The notes: generated by a model not told the origin, from the sequence alone. 64,000 bases of DNA from JALHFZ01 sp963674625 (GCA_963674625.2 CAXXXO010000004.1:744001-808000); one strand, 5' to 3'. Positions 1 to 8,431 are shown, counted from the stretch's first letter. Numbers and translations: made by a program.

Positions 1-5
1 GGTCT

Positions 6-178
6 CACTGGTGATTCACCTCCGAAAATAATTGGGGAAAGGTCTCCCTTTTCCCTCGGCAATGCTGTGGAACATCGTGGTCCCATCCAATTTTCCCCGC
101 ATGCCTGCGTCTGTTTTTCAGGCTTTCAAAAATCCTGCTTCAGAAATTTATTCTATCATACCTTCGTTTTCTTCTGAA
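6..178 (-). promoter_or_regulatory. Leftward promoter and ribosome-binding site for a gene leaving the window
   Basis: Read on the minus strand, TTCAGA (173-178) is followed after 17 bases by TAGAAT (150-155), and a TG one base before the -10 makes it an extended -10. Further left, GGAGG (19-23) lies 10 bases before a GTG at 6-8. That pattern suggests that a gene starts at 8 and runs off the left edge. Only its first two codons are inside, so no product can be named. I see no other gene in 1-288. Confidence 0.35.
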
Positions 179-212
179 AAAATCAAAGGACTAAAGAGAA
201 TTCTGTCTTCCA

Positions 213-247
213 CAAAAAAGAGGGAGCCCCTTCCGGAGAACTCCCTC
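213..247 (-). terminator. Rho-independent terminator of the lipoprotein gene at 289-1548
   Basis: The arms GAGGGAG (220-226) and CTCCCTC (241-247) form a hairpin. On the minus strand it is followed by a run of T (A-run at 213-219 on the plus strand). It lies 40 bases past the stop of the leftward gene. Confidence 0.75.
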
Positions 248-288
248 TTCATCGTTTTTTATTGTTTCCGACAGGACGAGCTGAACTC

Positions 289-1548
289 TCAGTTTCCGCA
301 GCCGTCGCTGCATCCTCCTCCAGATTCGCCGCCCCTTCCTTCTCTTTCTCCTCCCGTACCCGGAGAAGGGGGCTGGTAGTGCGTCAAATTACCCAGATTT
401 CGAATAAATTCTTCCCGGTGTTCTTCATCGATATACCCTGCGAGCTCTTCGGGGGTCATCTCCACCGCTCCCGGGGCATTGGCTATCTGGTCTCCCGTAA
501 GGCCGATCACGTTAACCACAACCTCTCCGGGACTGCCCCCTCCGGCGAGACCGATAACGGTGGTCGCTGTATTAATGTTCGAAAGGGCGTCATTCGCCCC
601 TGAAGCGGTATTCTGTCCTCCCTTGATCTGATTGAGGTCATTCGCCAGGCCGACACAGGCGCTCACATTTGCCACCGTGTATATGGCCACGGCGCCGACA
701 GCCGCGCCTGCGGAGACGGCGGGCGCCGAGATGACGACAACGAGCCCGACCCCCGCAAGAGTGATGGCCGTGACGAATTTTGTTCCCGCCATGGTCACAG
801 CCCAGTTTTTCTGTCCGACCGCATCGCCGATCCTGTGATGGGCAGCCTTTATGGGAGCGGTTATCTTGTTCGCCACGTAGCCGGCGGCGTTCTTCAGCGA
901 GTTTCCCACAGAGGAAGCGGCATTCTTTACCGACTGGGCGGCGTTCGAGAGTGCATTCATGGCCTTTTCGAATTCCATTTTTGCTCCGCTGCTGATTTTG
1001 GCCAGTTCGTACTCGATCACCTGTTCCGGAGTCGGTCCCCCATAGGCATGGGCAGCAGATGCTCCAACTAACAACCGCAAAGAAGGAAAAACCTCCATTA
1101 ATTCTTCCGCCGCCGCGAAAAGGGCTTCCTTCCCCTCTGCCCCGCTCAGGGCCACCCGGATGATCTTGACGGAATCCTCAAGACGCTCCCCCGCTCTTCC
1201 AAGGGCTTCCATAGACTCCTGGGCGTAGACCAGGTGGGCTTTCATCTCCTCGAGGGAGGCATCCCGATTATTCAGTTCCTCCAGCTTTTTCATGGCGAGA
1301 TCCGCCTGGATGGCTGAAAGCCTGGTCAGCTCGACGCTCTCGGCGAGGCGGGTCTTCTGAGCCTTCGGCAGATCGAGCAGAGCAACAATGCCCTTCTTTC
1401 CCCCTCCGGCGTTCCCCGAAGGTTTGCCGCTTTTTTTCACCGCCGGGGCATTCCCCCCCGAGCTGCCGAAGGTCACCGCATCAGCGCAGGCGGAAAGGCA
1501 AAAGATCAGGGCTGCCATCATAATGAAAACTTTTGACCATTTTCTCAT
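289..1548 (-). CDS. Predicted lipoprotein of unknown function with a central hydrophobic region
   Basis: I do not recognise this 419-residue protein. The N-terminus is a signal peptide ending in a lipobox (LSAC, Cys about residue 21), so a lipid-anchored envelope protein is likely. Residues about 60-150 are rich in Ala, Glu and Leu and look helical. A second helical stretch with repeated Asn-Ala pairs (about 190-235) leads into a long hydrophobic, Gly/Ala/Val-rich segment (about 250-300) that could insert in a membrane. The tail is Gly/Glu-rich with two Cys. The start is set by AAGGAGG 8 bases before the ATG. It is monocistronic, with its own terminator, and is transcribed away from the secreted-protein operon at 1778. 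Confidence 0.8.
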   Translation of the reverse strand: MRKWSKVFIMMAALIFCLSACADAVTFGSSGGNAPAVKKSGKPSGNAGGGKKGIVALLDLPKAQKTRLAESVELTRLSAIQADLAMKKLEELNNRDASLEEMKAHLVYAQESMEALGRAGERLEDSVKIIRVALSGAEGKEALFAAAEELMEVFPSLRLLVGASAAHAYGGPTPEQVIEYELAKISSGAKMEFEKAMNALSNAAQSVKNAASSVGNSLKNAAGYVANKITAPIKAAHHRIGDAVGQKNWAVTMAGTKFVTAITLAGVGLVVVISAPAVSAGAAVGAVAIYTVANVSACVGLANDLNQIKGGQNTASGANDALSNINTATTVIGLAGGGSPGEVVVNVIGLTGDQIANAPGAVEMTPEELAGYIDEEHREEFIRNLGNLTHYQPPSPGTGGEREGRGGESGGGCSDGCGN

Positions 1549-1601
1549 GAAGTACCTCCTTCTTCGTGGCTCCGGAACAGAGCTGCGGAACGTCCCGTCG
1601 G

Positions 1602-1630
1602 ATAAAATACCGCAATGAAGCCTTTTTCAA
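1602..1630 (-). promoter_or_regulatory. Candidate promoter of the lipoprotein gene
   Basis: On the minus strand TTGAAA (1625-1630) is spaced 17 bases from TTTTAT (1602-1607), about 55 bases upstream of the ATG at 1548. The -10 is poor, so the call is tentative. Confidence 0.35.
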
Positions 1631-1638
1631 AAACATGG

Positions 1639-1667
1639 TTGCCGAATGCTTTCCGAACGCTTAGAAT
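1639..1667 (+). promoter_or_regulatory. Candidate promoter of the LPP20/CsgG-type operon
   Basis: TTGCCG (1639-1644) and TAGAAT (1662-1667) are 17 bases apart, giving a leader of about 105 bases before the TTG start at 1778. A second possible -10, TATACT, follows at 1668-1673. It lies back to back with the promoter proposed for the leftward lipoprotein gene. Confidence 0.45.
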
Positions 1668-1777
1668 TATACTATATTGTGTTCTCTGCCGACTAATTTT
1701 TTTGCGCACTCGTTTCTCCGTTCCCTATTATCATATTTTTCATCGAATCAGCACCGAAATACAAAGGAGGGGTTCTC

Positions 1778-2722
1778 TTGAATCGACGAACACTGCTGTG
1801 GACGCTTATTCTGCTTCTTTTCTCCGCCCTGGCCGCGGGAGCGACGGATATCGTTCTTCCTCCCATCGAAGAAATCCCGGAAGAAAAGGCGACCCCTTCG
1901 GTCAAACCGACCCTGGACGTTCAGACGGCCTTCGAAGAAACGTCGAAGCCTGCTCCATCCCCTCAGGCCCCTCCCCGGGAGACCCTGGTGATGGACGAGT
2001 CGGAATTCGCCCGCATCAACTGGACGGAGGACTACGTGGAGGCTTCGGGACAGGCCGTACCCCCAGACGGCAAGGCGAATACCCCCCAGGGAAAACTGCT
2101 CGCACGACGGGGGGCAGTGGTGGACCTTCAGCGGAATCTTCTCGAGTTCATCCAGGGAGTGCGGGTGGATTCAAAGACAACTATGACGGATTTCATGGTC
2201 CGGGACGAGGTCCGCACTTCAGTGCAGGGGCTCATCAAGGCCGTGGAGATTGAGGAAGGCTCCTGGGACGGCGAAGTCTACACCGTCAAGGGACGGGTGA
2301 AGCTCGAAAAGATCCGGGCGGCCATTCTCCCGGCACTCCCCGTAAAACCTACCCTAAAGACCGTACCCACCCAAAAGCCGAAGTCCGGCGGTTTTTCCGG
2401 CCTTCTTGTGGACGTCCGCCATCTTCCACTTATCCCTGCCCTCACCTTCCGGATCGTGGATGAAAAGGGAAAGGAAGTCTACGGACTTGCCTTCGCCGAC
2501 CAGGAGCGTTTTCTCGCCTCGGGGCTGTGCGACTACCACACCAACCTCGCCTACGCGAAGGGAGCCCCCCGGATCGCCGCCTCCCCGCTCGTGGTCAAGG
2601 CAGTGCGGACCCTCTCGCCTGAAAACGTGGACATCGTCGTCTCGAGCAGCGATGCCGCCAGAATCCGGGGAAACTCCTTCGACTTCCGCATCCCCTGCCG
2701 CGTGACGGTGGTCAAGAGATAA
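1778..2722 (+). CDS. LPP20-family secreted protein
   Basis: First gene of the rightward operon, 314 residues. A signal peptide (about 1-21) is followed by a Pro/Glu-rich linker (to about 70). An LPP20-like domain (about 85-190) comes next, with the typical Gly-Gln-Ala-x-x-Pro start and the LLARRGAVVDLQRNLLE helix. The C-terminal part (about 205-314) has the ILVDARGL-like and ILDEKGKEVYG-like strands found in long LPP20 proteins (here LLVDVRHLPL and IVDEKGKEVYG). LPP20 proteins are envelope proteins of unclear function, some lipidated; no lipobox is visible here, so this one is probably periplasmic. The start is TTG, 7 bases after AAAGGAGG. The next gene begins 4 bases after the stop. Confidence 0.82.
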   Translation: MNRRTLLWTLILLLFSALAAGATDIVLPPIEEIPEEKATPSVKPTLDVQTAFEETSKPAPSPQAPPRETLVMDESEFARINWTEDYVEASGQAVPPDGKANTPQGKLLARRGAVVDLQRNLLEFIQGVRVDSKTTMTDFMVRDEVRTSVQGLIKAVEIEEGSWDGEVYTVKGRVKLEKIRAAILPALPVKPTLKTVPTQKPKSGGFSGLLVDVRHLPLIPALTFRIVDEKGKEVYGLAFADQERFLASGLCDYHTNLAYAKGAPRIAASPLVVKAVRTLSPENVDIVVSSSDAARIRGNSFDFRIPCRVTVVKR

Positions 2723-2726
2723 AATC

Positions 2727-3866
2727 ATGAAAAAACTGCCGATCCTCCGAACGGCTCTCTGCGTCTTTCTTCTACTCATCCTTGCCCACCCCTCCGCCTC
2801 CCAGGAGTTCGTCACGGTGGAGGCGGAGGGAATGGCAGCGGTGGAAAACGGCAATGTCGACCGGGCACGAAAAGAGGCCAAGGGGCAGCTCTACCGGGAC
2901 GCCCTCGAAAAGGGCATAGGGGCCTACGTTCAGGGCGTTACGGAGATGAAGGATTTTCAGGTCGTCCGGGACCAGGTTTTCTCCCAATCCCAGGGGATCG
3001 TGACCAAGACGGATATTCTCAGGGAATGGACCGACAGCGACGGAATCTTCCATATCACTGCGTCGTGCACCGTTTCAACCAAAACCCTGGATGGCGTTCT
3101 CGGCCCTGCGGTCATCTCGGCCCTGGGCAATCCCAGGGTGCTTGTCCTCGTGGACGAAGTGGTGGAGGGGGAGCGGCAGTTTCTCTCCACAGCCGAGGGA
3201 GCGGTCCTCCGGACCTTCGAAAAGGCAGGCTACCTGATGGTGGACCCCGGGCAGGCGGAGGCGATTCAGAAGGGCGAGCTCGAGGCTGCGAAGGCATCGG
3301 GAGACGCTGCTCTTCTTTCGGAAGTGGCGAAAAAATTCCGCTCCGACGTGCTCATCTACGGCAAGGCCCAGGCGAATTCCTACACGAAACAGAAGATCTC
3401 CGGTGTCACCCTCTACGGCGTCCGCTCTCAGCTCCAGCTCAAGGCCATTCTCGCCTCCACGGCCTACGGAATGGGGACGGAGATGGCTGAGCACAAGGAC
3501 AAGGGGACCTCTCCCGGAGACGGTGCCGTCAAGGGCTTTTCAGTCCTCGGGCCCGATCTCGCGAAGGAGCTGGTCCACAAGGTTGCCTACGCCCTGGTGA
3601 GCGGGACGGCGGGGGGGATTCCGGGGCGAACCTTCAAGATTATGGTGGAGGGTCTTTCCTTCGGAGAGGCACGCACCCTCAGGGAAAGCATGGAGAAGGC
3701 CCCCGGCGTCACCGGAGCCTACCAGCGCTCCTACGGAAACAAACGTCTCGAAATGGATGTGGTGACGGAAAAGTCGGCCGAGGAGACGGCAGCCTTTCTT
3801 GAAACCCTCGGCATAGAGATCACCGGGCTCACCGCCGGGACGGTGGAAGGGAAGAAGACGCCATGA
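2727..3866 (+). CDS. FlgT-N-like secreted protein
   Basis: 379 residues with a signal peptide (about 1-25). Residues about 26-125 resemble the N-terminal domain of flagellar assembly protein FlgT: a VEAEGMAAVENGNVDRARKEA start, a long helix, then a TDILREW strand. Residues about 130-290 look like the CsgG/TolB-N-like middle domain of that family (PRVLVLVDE, then a tyrosine-containing KAGYLMVDP strand and DVLIYGKA). The last 75 residues form a small alpha/beta domain. FlgT sits in the periplasmic collar of some flagellar motors, but no flagellar genes are nearby. I therefore read this as a family module, not proof of a flagellar role. Its stop overlaps the next start by 4 bases (ATGA). Confidence 0.75.
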   Translation: MKKLPILRTALCVFLLLILAHPSASQEFVTVEAEGMAAVENGNVDRARKEAKGQLYRDALEKGIGAYVQGVTEMKDFQVVRDQVFSQSQGIVTKTDILREWTDSDGIFHITASCTVSTKTLDGVLGPAVISALGNPRVLVLVDEVVEGERQFLSTAEGAVLRTFEKAGYLMVDPGQAEAIQKGELEAAKASGDAALLSEVAKKFRSDVLIYGKAQANSYTKQKISGVTLYGVRSQLQLKAILASTAYGMGTEMAEHKDKGTSPGDGAVKGFSVLGPDLAKELVHKVAYALVSGTAGGIPGRTFKIMVEGLSFGEARTLRESMEKAPGVTGAYQRSYGNKRLEMDVVTEKSAEETAAFLETLGIEITGLTAGTVEGKKTP

Positions 3867-4309
3867 AAAAATGCCTGTACTTCCTTTTGCTGGCCCTTCT
3901 GCTTCCCTCCCTCGCGGAGGGAACGCTGACGGAGGATCAGCTCCGGACGATCTGGAGAAACAACGGCGCCGTGGAGGGCATTCAGGTCTTCCGCTACGGC
4001 GTGGTGGACTGGCAGGGAGGGTCCGTGGCCGCAGAGGGACGAGCCCCGGTCCGTTCCCCCTCCCCTTCGTCCCGGCTTCTCGCGAAACGGGCGGCCCTCG
4101 CCGACGCCCGGAGAAACCTTCTCTTTCTGCTCTACGAGATGAAATTCGGCCTCCCCGAACGGCTATCCTCTATTGAAGTTCAGGGGGAGCTCATGGAGGA
4201 CCGGATCGATTATCTCGGTGTACGGGAGGGGATCTCCATTGTGGGAGTGACCGTTCCCCTCGACCGGTTTCTCTCCGAAAGCCTCATCTTCAGCGGTACT
4301 GTGAGGTGA
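3863..4309 (+). CDS. Small LPP20-like secreted protein
   Basis: 148 residues: a signal peptide (about 1-20) and a single LPP20-like domain. The RLLAKRAALADARRNLLFLL helix (about 72-91) matches the equivalent helix in the first gene of the operon. The ATG overlaps the stop of the upstream gene, which points to translational coupling. It probably acts in the periplasm with the other operon products. The exact role is unknown. Confidence 0.75.
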   Translation: MKKCLYFLLLALLLPSLAEGTLTEDQLRTIWRNNGAVEGIQVFRYGVVDWQGGSVAAEGRAPVRSPSPSSRLLAKRAALADARRNLLFLLYEMKFGLPERLSSIEVQGELMEDRIDYLGVREGISIVGVTVPLDRFLSESLIFSGTVR

Positions 4310-4314
4310 GGAAA

Positions 4315-5118
4315 ATGCGGCATCCCGGGGCATCCATCTTCAGGGGAATTGTTTTTCTCTGTATCTTTTTCCTGTTTCCGGCGCACCCGGGAGAAGGGGC
4401 TGCTCTGCCGAAGGGGCGGACCATCGCGGTGCTCGTTCAGGGTGTTCCCGCCCATGCCGCCTCCGCCCGGGCCATATTCCTCCGGGCCCTGCTGGACGGG
4501 GGGTACAAAGCCGTGGACGAGAAGCAGCTCGAACGGATCCGCGCAAGCAAGGCGGCCGCCCTCGCCCTCGACGGCAACGTGGAGGCCATCCTGAAGCTGG
4601 GGCGGACCTACGGTTTCGGAGTTCTCGTCTCGGGACGGATTACGGTACCTCCGGCTGTGAAGAACGAATTCGGCCTCTTCACCGCCACCGCCACCGCCGC
4701 AGTGAGCGCCTGCACTGCGTCCAACGGCAGGCAGATTCTCGCCGGCACCGAGTCGGCCAAGGAGATCGGCTACACCTCCGACGAGGCCGCCCAGAAGGCG
4801 GCGGAATCGGCTGCACGGCTTGTCTCGGCAGTCCTTCTGGGTCAAACCCCCTCGGCGGGACCGGGAGCAGGGGCAGTGAAATATACCCTTTCCGTCTTCC
4901 CCGTCCGCTCCTTCGCCGAGGCCCATGGCCTTGCGGAAAGCTGCCGGGAGGCAGGGGCATCGGAAGCGGCGGTTCTCCGCTTCTCAGGCGGAAAGGCGGA
5001 GCTCGAGGTCTCCTACGGCGGCCCTCTCCGGCAGTTCCTCTCCCTTCTTCTGCAGAAACGGTCAGATCTCAGCGAGGAAACAGTAGCGGGCAATTCGATC
5101 CAACTGAGCAAAAATTAA
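4315..5118 (+). CDS. CsgG/TolB-N-like secreted protein
   Basis: 267 residues from the ATG at 4315; a GTG at 4306, overlapping the previous stop, would add three residues. After a signal peptide (about 1-28) comes a CsgG-like alpha/beta domain: TIAVLVQGVP, a helix, GGYKAVDEKQLERIR, then YGFGVLVSGRITVP. The last 60 residues carry a second small domain (LSVFPVRSFAEAHGLAESCR). CsgG itself forms an outer-membrane secretion channel, but many single-domain relatives are envelope proteins of unknown job. No lipobox is visible. It follows the LPP20-like gene without a gap, so it is part of the same operon. Confidence 0.65.
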   Translation: MRHPGASIFRGIVFLCIFFLFPAHPGEGAALPKGRTIAVLVQGVPAHAASARAIFLRALLDGGYKAVDEKQLERIRASKAAALALDGNVEAILKLGRTYGFGVLVSGRITVPPAVKNEFGLFTATATAAVSACTASNGRQILAGTESAKEIGYTSDEAAQKAAESAARLVSAVLLGQTPSAGPGAGAVKYTLSVFPVRSFAEAHGLAESCREAGASEAAVLRFSGGKAELEVSYGGPLRQFLSLLLQKRSDLSEETVAGNSIQLSKN

Positions 5119-5137
5119 AGAAAAGGACGTGGCGGAC

Positions 5138-5845
5138 ATGACAACATCCAAACTCAAGGTATCTGCGCTGCTCTGCGCTCTCTGTCTTCTTTTCGCCTGT
5201 GCAGGAACAGCCCTGGCGGAAGTTCAGCTTTTCATCGACGCCAATACGGTTCGGGTGCAGGATCCGGGCCTCGGTCAGCCCTCTGTCCTCAACGACTTCC
5301 GGACGAAGGGACACCGCACCCACAATCACCTCGCCCTTGTGTGGAGCGAAAATGACGCCTGGGTCTACGACATCCGCACCCACCAATGGCTTTCCCAGGG
5401 GGATTTCCAGACCCTTCTCGGCAGCCTCTCCGACAACTTCGCCCTCATATGGAACGCCAGCGAGGCGGCGGTCTTCGACGCCAAAAACGCTGTCTGGATC
5501 CGCAGCGAACAAATGCCCTGGGAGATCAACGGGGCCCTTCTCTCCAGAGGTCTTGCAGCTCTCACGGGAGAAGCCGGCTTCGTCGTCTACGACCCCGTTC
5601 TGAAAGAGTGGCAGTACGCCAACGACTTCGCCGTGAAAAAAGCCCAGGTTGGAGACTGGCTCGCCGCTGCCTGGGACGACAACGCCGTGGCAATCTACGA
5701 CCTCACCATGCACCAGTGGGTCCTCCGGGAGGGGATTTCTCCCCAGGCCTGCATAATCGACAATAAAAAAGTCACCGTCTTTACGGCGAACACGCTCTAC
5801 ACCTACGACGCCATGTCCCACCGGTGGAGCGAAAAAACCCGCTGA
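5138..5845 (+). CDS. Secreted beta-propeller-like repeat protein of unknown function
   Basis: 235 residues from the ATG at 5138, which has AAGGA 10 bases upstream. A GTG at 5129 is too close to that site. The signal peptide ends at about ALA-EV. The mature part repeats a motif of about 40 residues with the pattern aliphatic-x-aliphatic-Tyr/Phe-Asp-x-x-x-x-x-Trp: AWVYDIRTHQW, AAVFDAKNAVW, FVVYDPVLKEW, VAIYDLTMHQW and a last YTYDAMSHRW. Kelch- or WD-like propellers have such repeats, but five short units would give only an incomplete ring. I do not recognise a family. The stop overlaps the start of the CsgG-TPR gene. Confidence 0.7.
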   Translation: MTTSKLKVSALLCALCLLFACAGTALAEVQLFIDANTVRVQDPGLGQPSVLNDFRTKGHRTHNHLALVWSENDAWVYDIRTHQWLSQGDFQTLLGSLSDNFALIWNASEAAVFDAKNAVWIRSEQMPWEINGALLSRGLAALTGEAGFVVYDPVLKEWQYANDFAVKKAQVGDWLAAAWDDNAVAIYDLTMHQWVLREGISPQACIIDNKKVTVFTANTLYTYDAMSHRWSEKTR

Positions 5846-7014
5846 TGATCCAAAGGATAACACGCCTCCCCCTGTTTCTCCTCGGCGTTGCGCTTCTTTG
5901 CGCAGCCTTATGCGGAGCGGGTCACTGTCAGGCCGCACCCCTTTCCGTGGCTGTGGCGCCATTCCTCTCCCAGGGGGCGAGCTACCATCTGGGGAGCGCC
6001 CTGAGCGAAATGGTCACCACTGCCCTGGCAGGGAACCGGGACATCACCGTGGTGGAACGGTCCCGCCTCGGCGAGGTGGCCCGAGAGCAGCGCCTGGCCC
6101 TCTCGGGGGTCGTGGAGACCGCCACTGCGGTCAAGGCGGGACGGCTCGTGGGGGCGAAATACTTCATCCTCGGGGCAGTCAGCCGTTTCGGAGCTCTTCT
6201 CATGGTGACGGCCCGCCTCGTGGATGTGGAAAGCGGACGGGTCCTTGCGAGCTTCGAGCAGTCGTCGAAGCAGGGGGAGGACGAAATTCCCCTGCTGTCC
6301 CGCAACCTCGCCTCCGAGCTTCACGCCTTTTTCAGCGGAGAGACCCCCGCCCCGGGGGATCCGTCGAAGGACTACAAGTATTACCTCTACGAGGCTCTCG
6401 GATACTACAACCTCGGAGAGTACCGCAAATCCCTCCCCTTCTGGGAGAAGATGACGAAGCTGAGCCCGAAGAACGGCCTTCTCAGCTTCATTGTGGCGGG
6501 AATCTACTTTTCGGCCAACCGGAAGTCCGACGCCCTTCTCGCCGCCCAGCAGGCGGTCACATGGGATCCGGACTTCGCTGAGGCCCATCTCCTCGTGGGA
6601 AAGGCATGGTTCCTCCTGGGAGACTACCACAAGGCCACCCCGCCCCTCGACCGGGCCCTCGAGCTTGACCCCCGGCTGACTGAGGCCCTTTTCCTCAAAG
6701 GTTCGGCCTACAAGAATCGGAAACGGATTGAGGAGGCAGCGGACTATTTCCTCGAGGCAATCGGGACGGATGAAAAATATATCCCGGCCTATCTCGCCCT
6801 CGGGCAGCTGCTGCTCGAGAACGGTGCGGCGGAAGAGGCTGCGGGAATACTTCTCGCGGCCCTGAAATTCGAGCCGAAAAACGGCAACCTCCGTTTTCTT
6901 CTCGGCACGGCCCAGATTATGAGGGGAAACGAGACGGGAGCAAAGGAACAGGTCGAGGCACTGAAGAGCATCGACCCAAAACTCAGCGGCGAGTTGAAAA
7001 AACTGTTAGAATAA
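5845..7014 (+). CDS. CsgG-domain protein with C-terminal TPR repeats
   Basis: 389 residues from the ATG at 5845 (TGATG overlap with the previous stop); a GTG at 5824 would add seven residues inside the previous gene. After the signal peptide (about 1-30) a CsgG-like domain covers about 31-165: VAVAPFLSQG, ITVVERSRLGEVAREQRLAL, AGRLVGAKYFILGAVSRFG and ARLVDVESGRVLASF. Residues about 178-389 are four to five tetratricopeptide repeats (ALGYYNLGEY, AHLLVGKAWFLLGDY, ALFLKGSAYKNRKR, AYLALGQLLLENG, LRFLLGTAQIMRG). The fusion suggests a periplasmic scaffold that binds partner proteins, perhaps others of this operon. The function is unknown. Confidence 0.82.
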   Translation: MIQRITRLPLFLLGVALLCAALCGAGHCQAAPLSVAVAPFLSQGASYHLGSALSEMVTTALAGNRDITVVERSRLGEVAREQRLALSGVVETATAVKAGRLVGAKYFILGAVSRFGALLMVTARLVDVESGRVLASFEQSSKQGEDEIPLLSRNLASELHAFFSGETPAPGDPSKDYKYYLYEALGYYNLGEYRKSLPFWEKMTKLSPKNGLLSFIVAGIYFSANRKSDALLAAQQAVTWDPDFAEAHLLVGKAWFLLGDYHKATPPLDRALELDPRLTEALFLKGSAYKNRKRIEEAADYFLEAIGTDEKYIPAYLALGQLLLENGAAEEAAGILLAALKFEPKNGNLRFLLGTAQIMRGNETGAKEQVEALKSIDPKLSGELKKLLE

Positions 7015-7040
7015 TAAGTAAGGGAGAGTGATCTGCTATG

Positions 7041-7769
7041 ATGCGCAAATATTACGGTTTTCTGAGTCTTCTGGTTTTCGCCTTTGCAATCCTTCTCGCC
7101 CCTTCGGCGAGCTTCGGCTGAGGAGGCAGCGACGGTGGCGGCGGTTCGTCGTCCTCAGCGGAGACAAAAGCGGTGGAGAGCATGATGTCTGTCTTCACAT
7201 CCAAGGGAATGCTCGACGGCAGGGACCTCCAGAAGGCCCTCGATCTCTCCGAATCGGGCACAATCGAGGCAAAGTGCATGGCAGCCTATCTGGCAGGTGC
7301 AAGCCTGATGCGCAGCGGAGAGTACGAACGGGGCAGGGATATGCTACTGAAGACCCTTGACGGCTGCTACGACGTATCGGTGAAATTATGGAGCGACATG
7401 GAAAAGCTCCGGACCCTCGTCGCCGGAGAACTCGCCCTCCATGCAGGCGATAAGGGAGACTTCGAGACCATCCTCACCGTGGAAAAAAAGCTCGAAAAAG
7501 ACCTCCCCACGGACAGACTCCTCGTCCGGGACGCAAAGGGGATCCTCGCGAGCAGGACAAAGCTGGCCGACGTCCTCCGGTTCCACAAAGCCCGGGCCTA
7601 TTCGGCCTCGGGCAAGACGGCCGAGGCGAAGAATACCCTGAAAGAACTCCAGTTCGCGTCAGGGAAGGTTTTCGTGAACGGAGAGGTGACGGGACTGAAG
7701 GATGCCATCGCAAAACTGAAGACCCAGGTGGACGGCAAGGCCTTTCTTCCCTTTCTGAAGGCCGTCTGA
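7041..7769 (+). CDS. Predicted lipoprotein with TPR-like helices, interrupted by an in-frame TGA
   Basis: One reading frame runs from the ATG at 7041 (a second ATG at 7038) to 7769, but codon 27 is TGA (7119-7121). Codons 1-26 encode a clear signal peptide ending in SASFG. The frame after the TGA begins GGSDGGGGSSSSAE, the kind of linker that follows the lipidated Cys of a lipoprotein. TGA thus sits about where the lipobox Cys would be, although the residues before it fit a lipobox poorly. The remaining part (about 215 residues) is helical with repeat-like Ala/Leu patterns. Translation could restart at GTG 7173 or ATG 7182, but would lack the export signal. Causes to weigh: a sequence error, a point mutation, or readthrough. 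Confidence 0.6.
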
Positions 7770-7799
7770 TCCGATGAACGACGGAGAGGAGGAACCGGA

Positions 7800-8312
7800 A
7801 TGAAGACTTGGCGCGGAAAAATGGTCCTTTCCGGGCTCTTCGGGGTTTACTTTCTTCTCATGGTCTCCCTTCCCGCACGGGCCGAGATGATCATCGCCGT
7901 GCCGGACTTCAAGGTTACGGGGTGCATGCCCTGGCTCGGGGGCGCCGTGGCCGAACAGGTGCGCACCCGACTCACAGGGCGGGGGCCCTGGACGCTCCTC
8001 GAGGCGGCCCAGATCGCCACTGTCGGGAAGGAGCACCGGCTCGCCCTCTCTGGGCTCGCCGACGATAAGAAGGCGGTCTCCGCCGGAAAGCTGCTGGGAG
8101 CCCAGTATCTCATCGTGGGGACGGTGAATTCCACGGGGTCCCTCTTCACCCTCGATGCCCGGCTGGTGGACGTGGCCACGGCAGTGGTCTACTCAGGCTT
8201 CCAGGCCCTCTGCTGCGAAGGAGAAGAAGGACTTCCGGAAGCGGCGGCCAACCTCGCCGACGACATCGCCATGGAGCTCGGCGGACCTGAAGCTTCAGAA
8301 ACCCCGAAATAA
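7800..8312 (+). CDS. Small CsgG-like secreted protein
   Basis: 170 residues, the last gene of the operon. After the signal peptide (about 1-28), a compact CsgG-like domain fills the rest: MIIAVPDFKVTG, WTLLEAAQIATVGKEHRLAL, AGKLLGAQYLIVGTVNSTG and ARLVDVATAVVYSGF. These segments align by eye with the CsgG domain of the gene at 5845, so the two are probably duplicates. Three Cys lie in the mature chain. The start is supported by GGAGAGGAGGAA just upstream. A strong terminator follows. Confidence 0.8.
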   Translation: MKTWRGKMVLSGLFGVYFLLMVSLPARAEMIIAVPDFKVTGCMPWLGGAVAEQVRTRLTGRGPWTLLEAAQIATVGKEHRLALSGLADDKKAVSAGKLLGAQYLIVGTVNSTGSLFTLDARLVDVATAVVYSGFQALCCEGEEGLPEAAANLADDIAMELGGPEASETPK

Positions 8313-8334
8313 AGGCAGCCGCTTCTGTGTTCTT

Positions 8335-8366
8335 GAGGGAGGGGGATTTTTCCCCCTCCCTTTTTT
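8335..8366 (+). terminator. Rho-independent terminator of the CsgG/LPP20 operon
   Basis: GGGAGGGGGA (8337-8346) pairs with TCCCCCTCCC (8351-8360) around a TTTT loop, followed by six T. It closes the operon that begins at 1778. Confidence 0.9.
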
Positions 8367-8390
8367 GTCCTTTTTCCTCCCCCTCTTTTA

Positions 8391-8419
8391 TTCTTACAGG
8401 AAGAAGAATATGCTAGAAT
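8391..8419 (+). promoter_or_regulatory. Extended -10 promoter of the first iron-type ABC operon
   Basis: TGCTAGAAT (8411-8419) is an extended -10; the -35 position 17 bases upstream is a weak TTCTTA (8391-8396). Two other candidate promoters in this window (150-178 and 57576-57604) use a similar TATGnTAnAATA core. Confidence 0.5.
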
Positions 8420-8431
8420 AAGAGAAAGTTA

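Noticed and set aside
1615..2253. Open frame overlapping the start of the LPP20 gene
   Set aside because: Arg/Gly/Ser-rich translation in a shifted frame, no SD; the LPP20 frame is the coding one.
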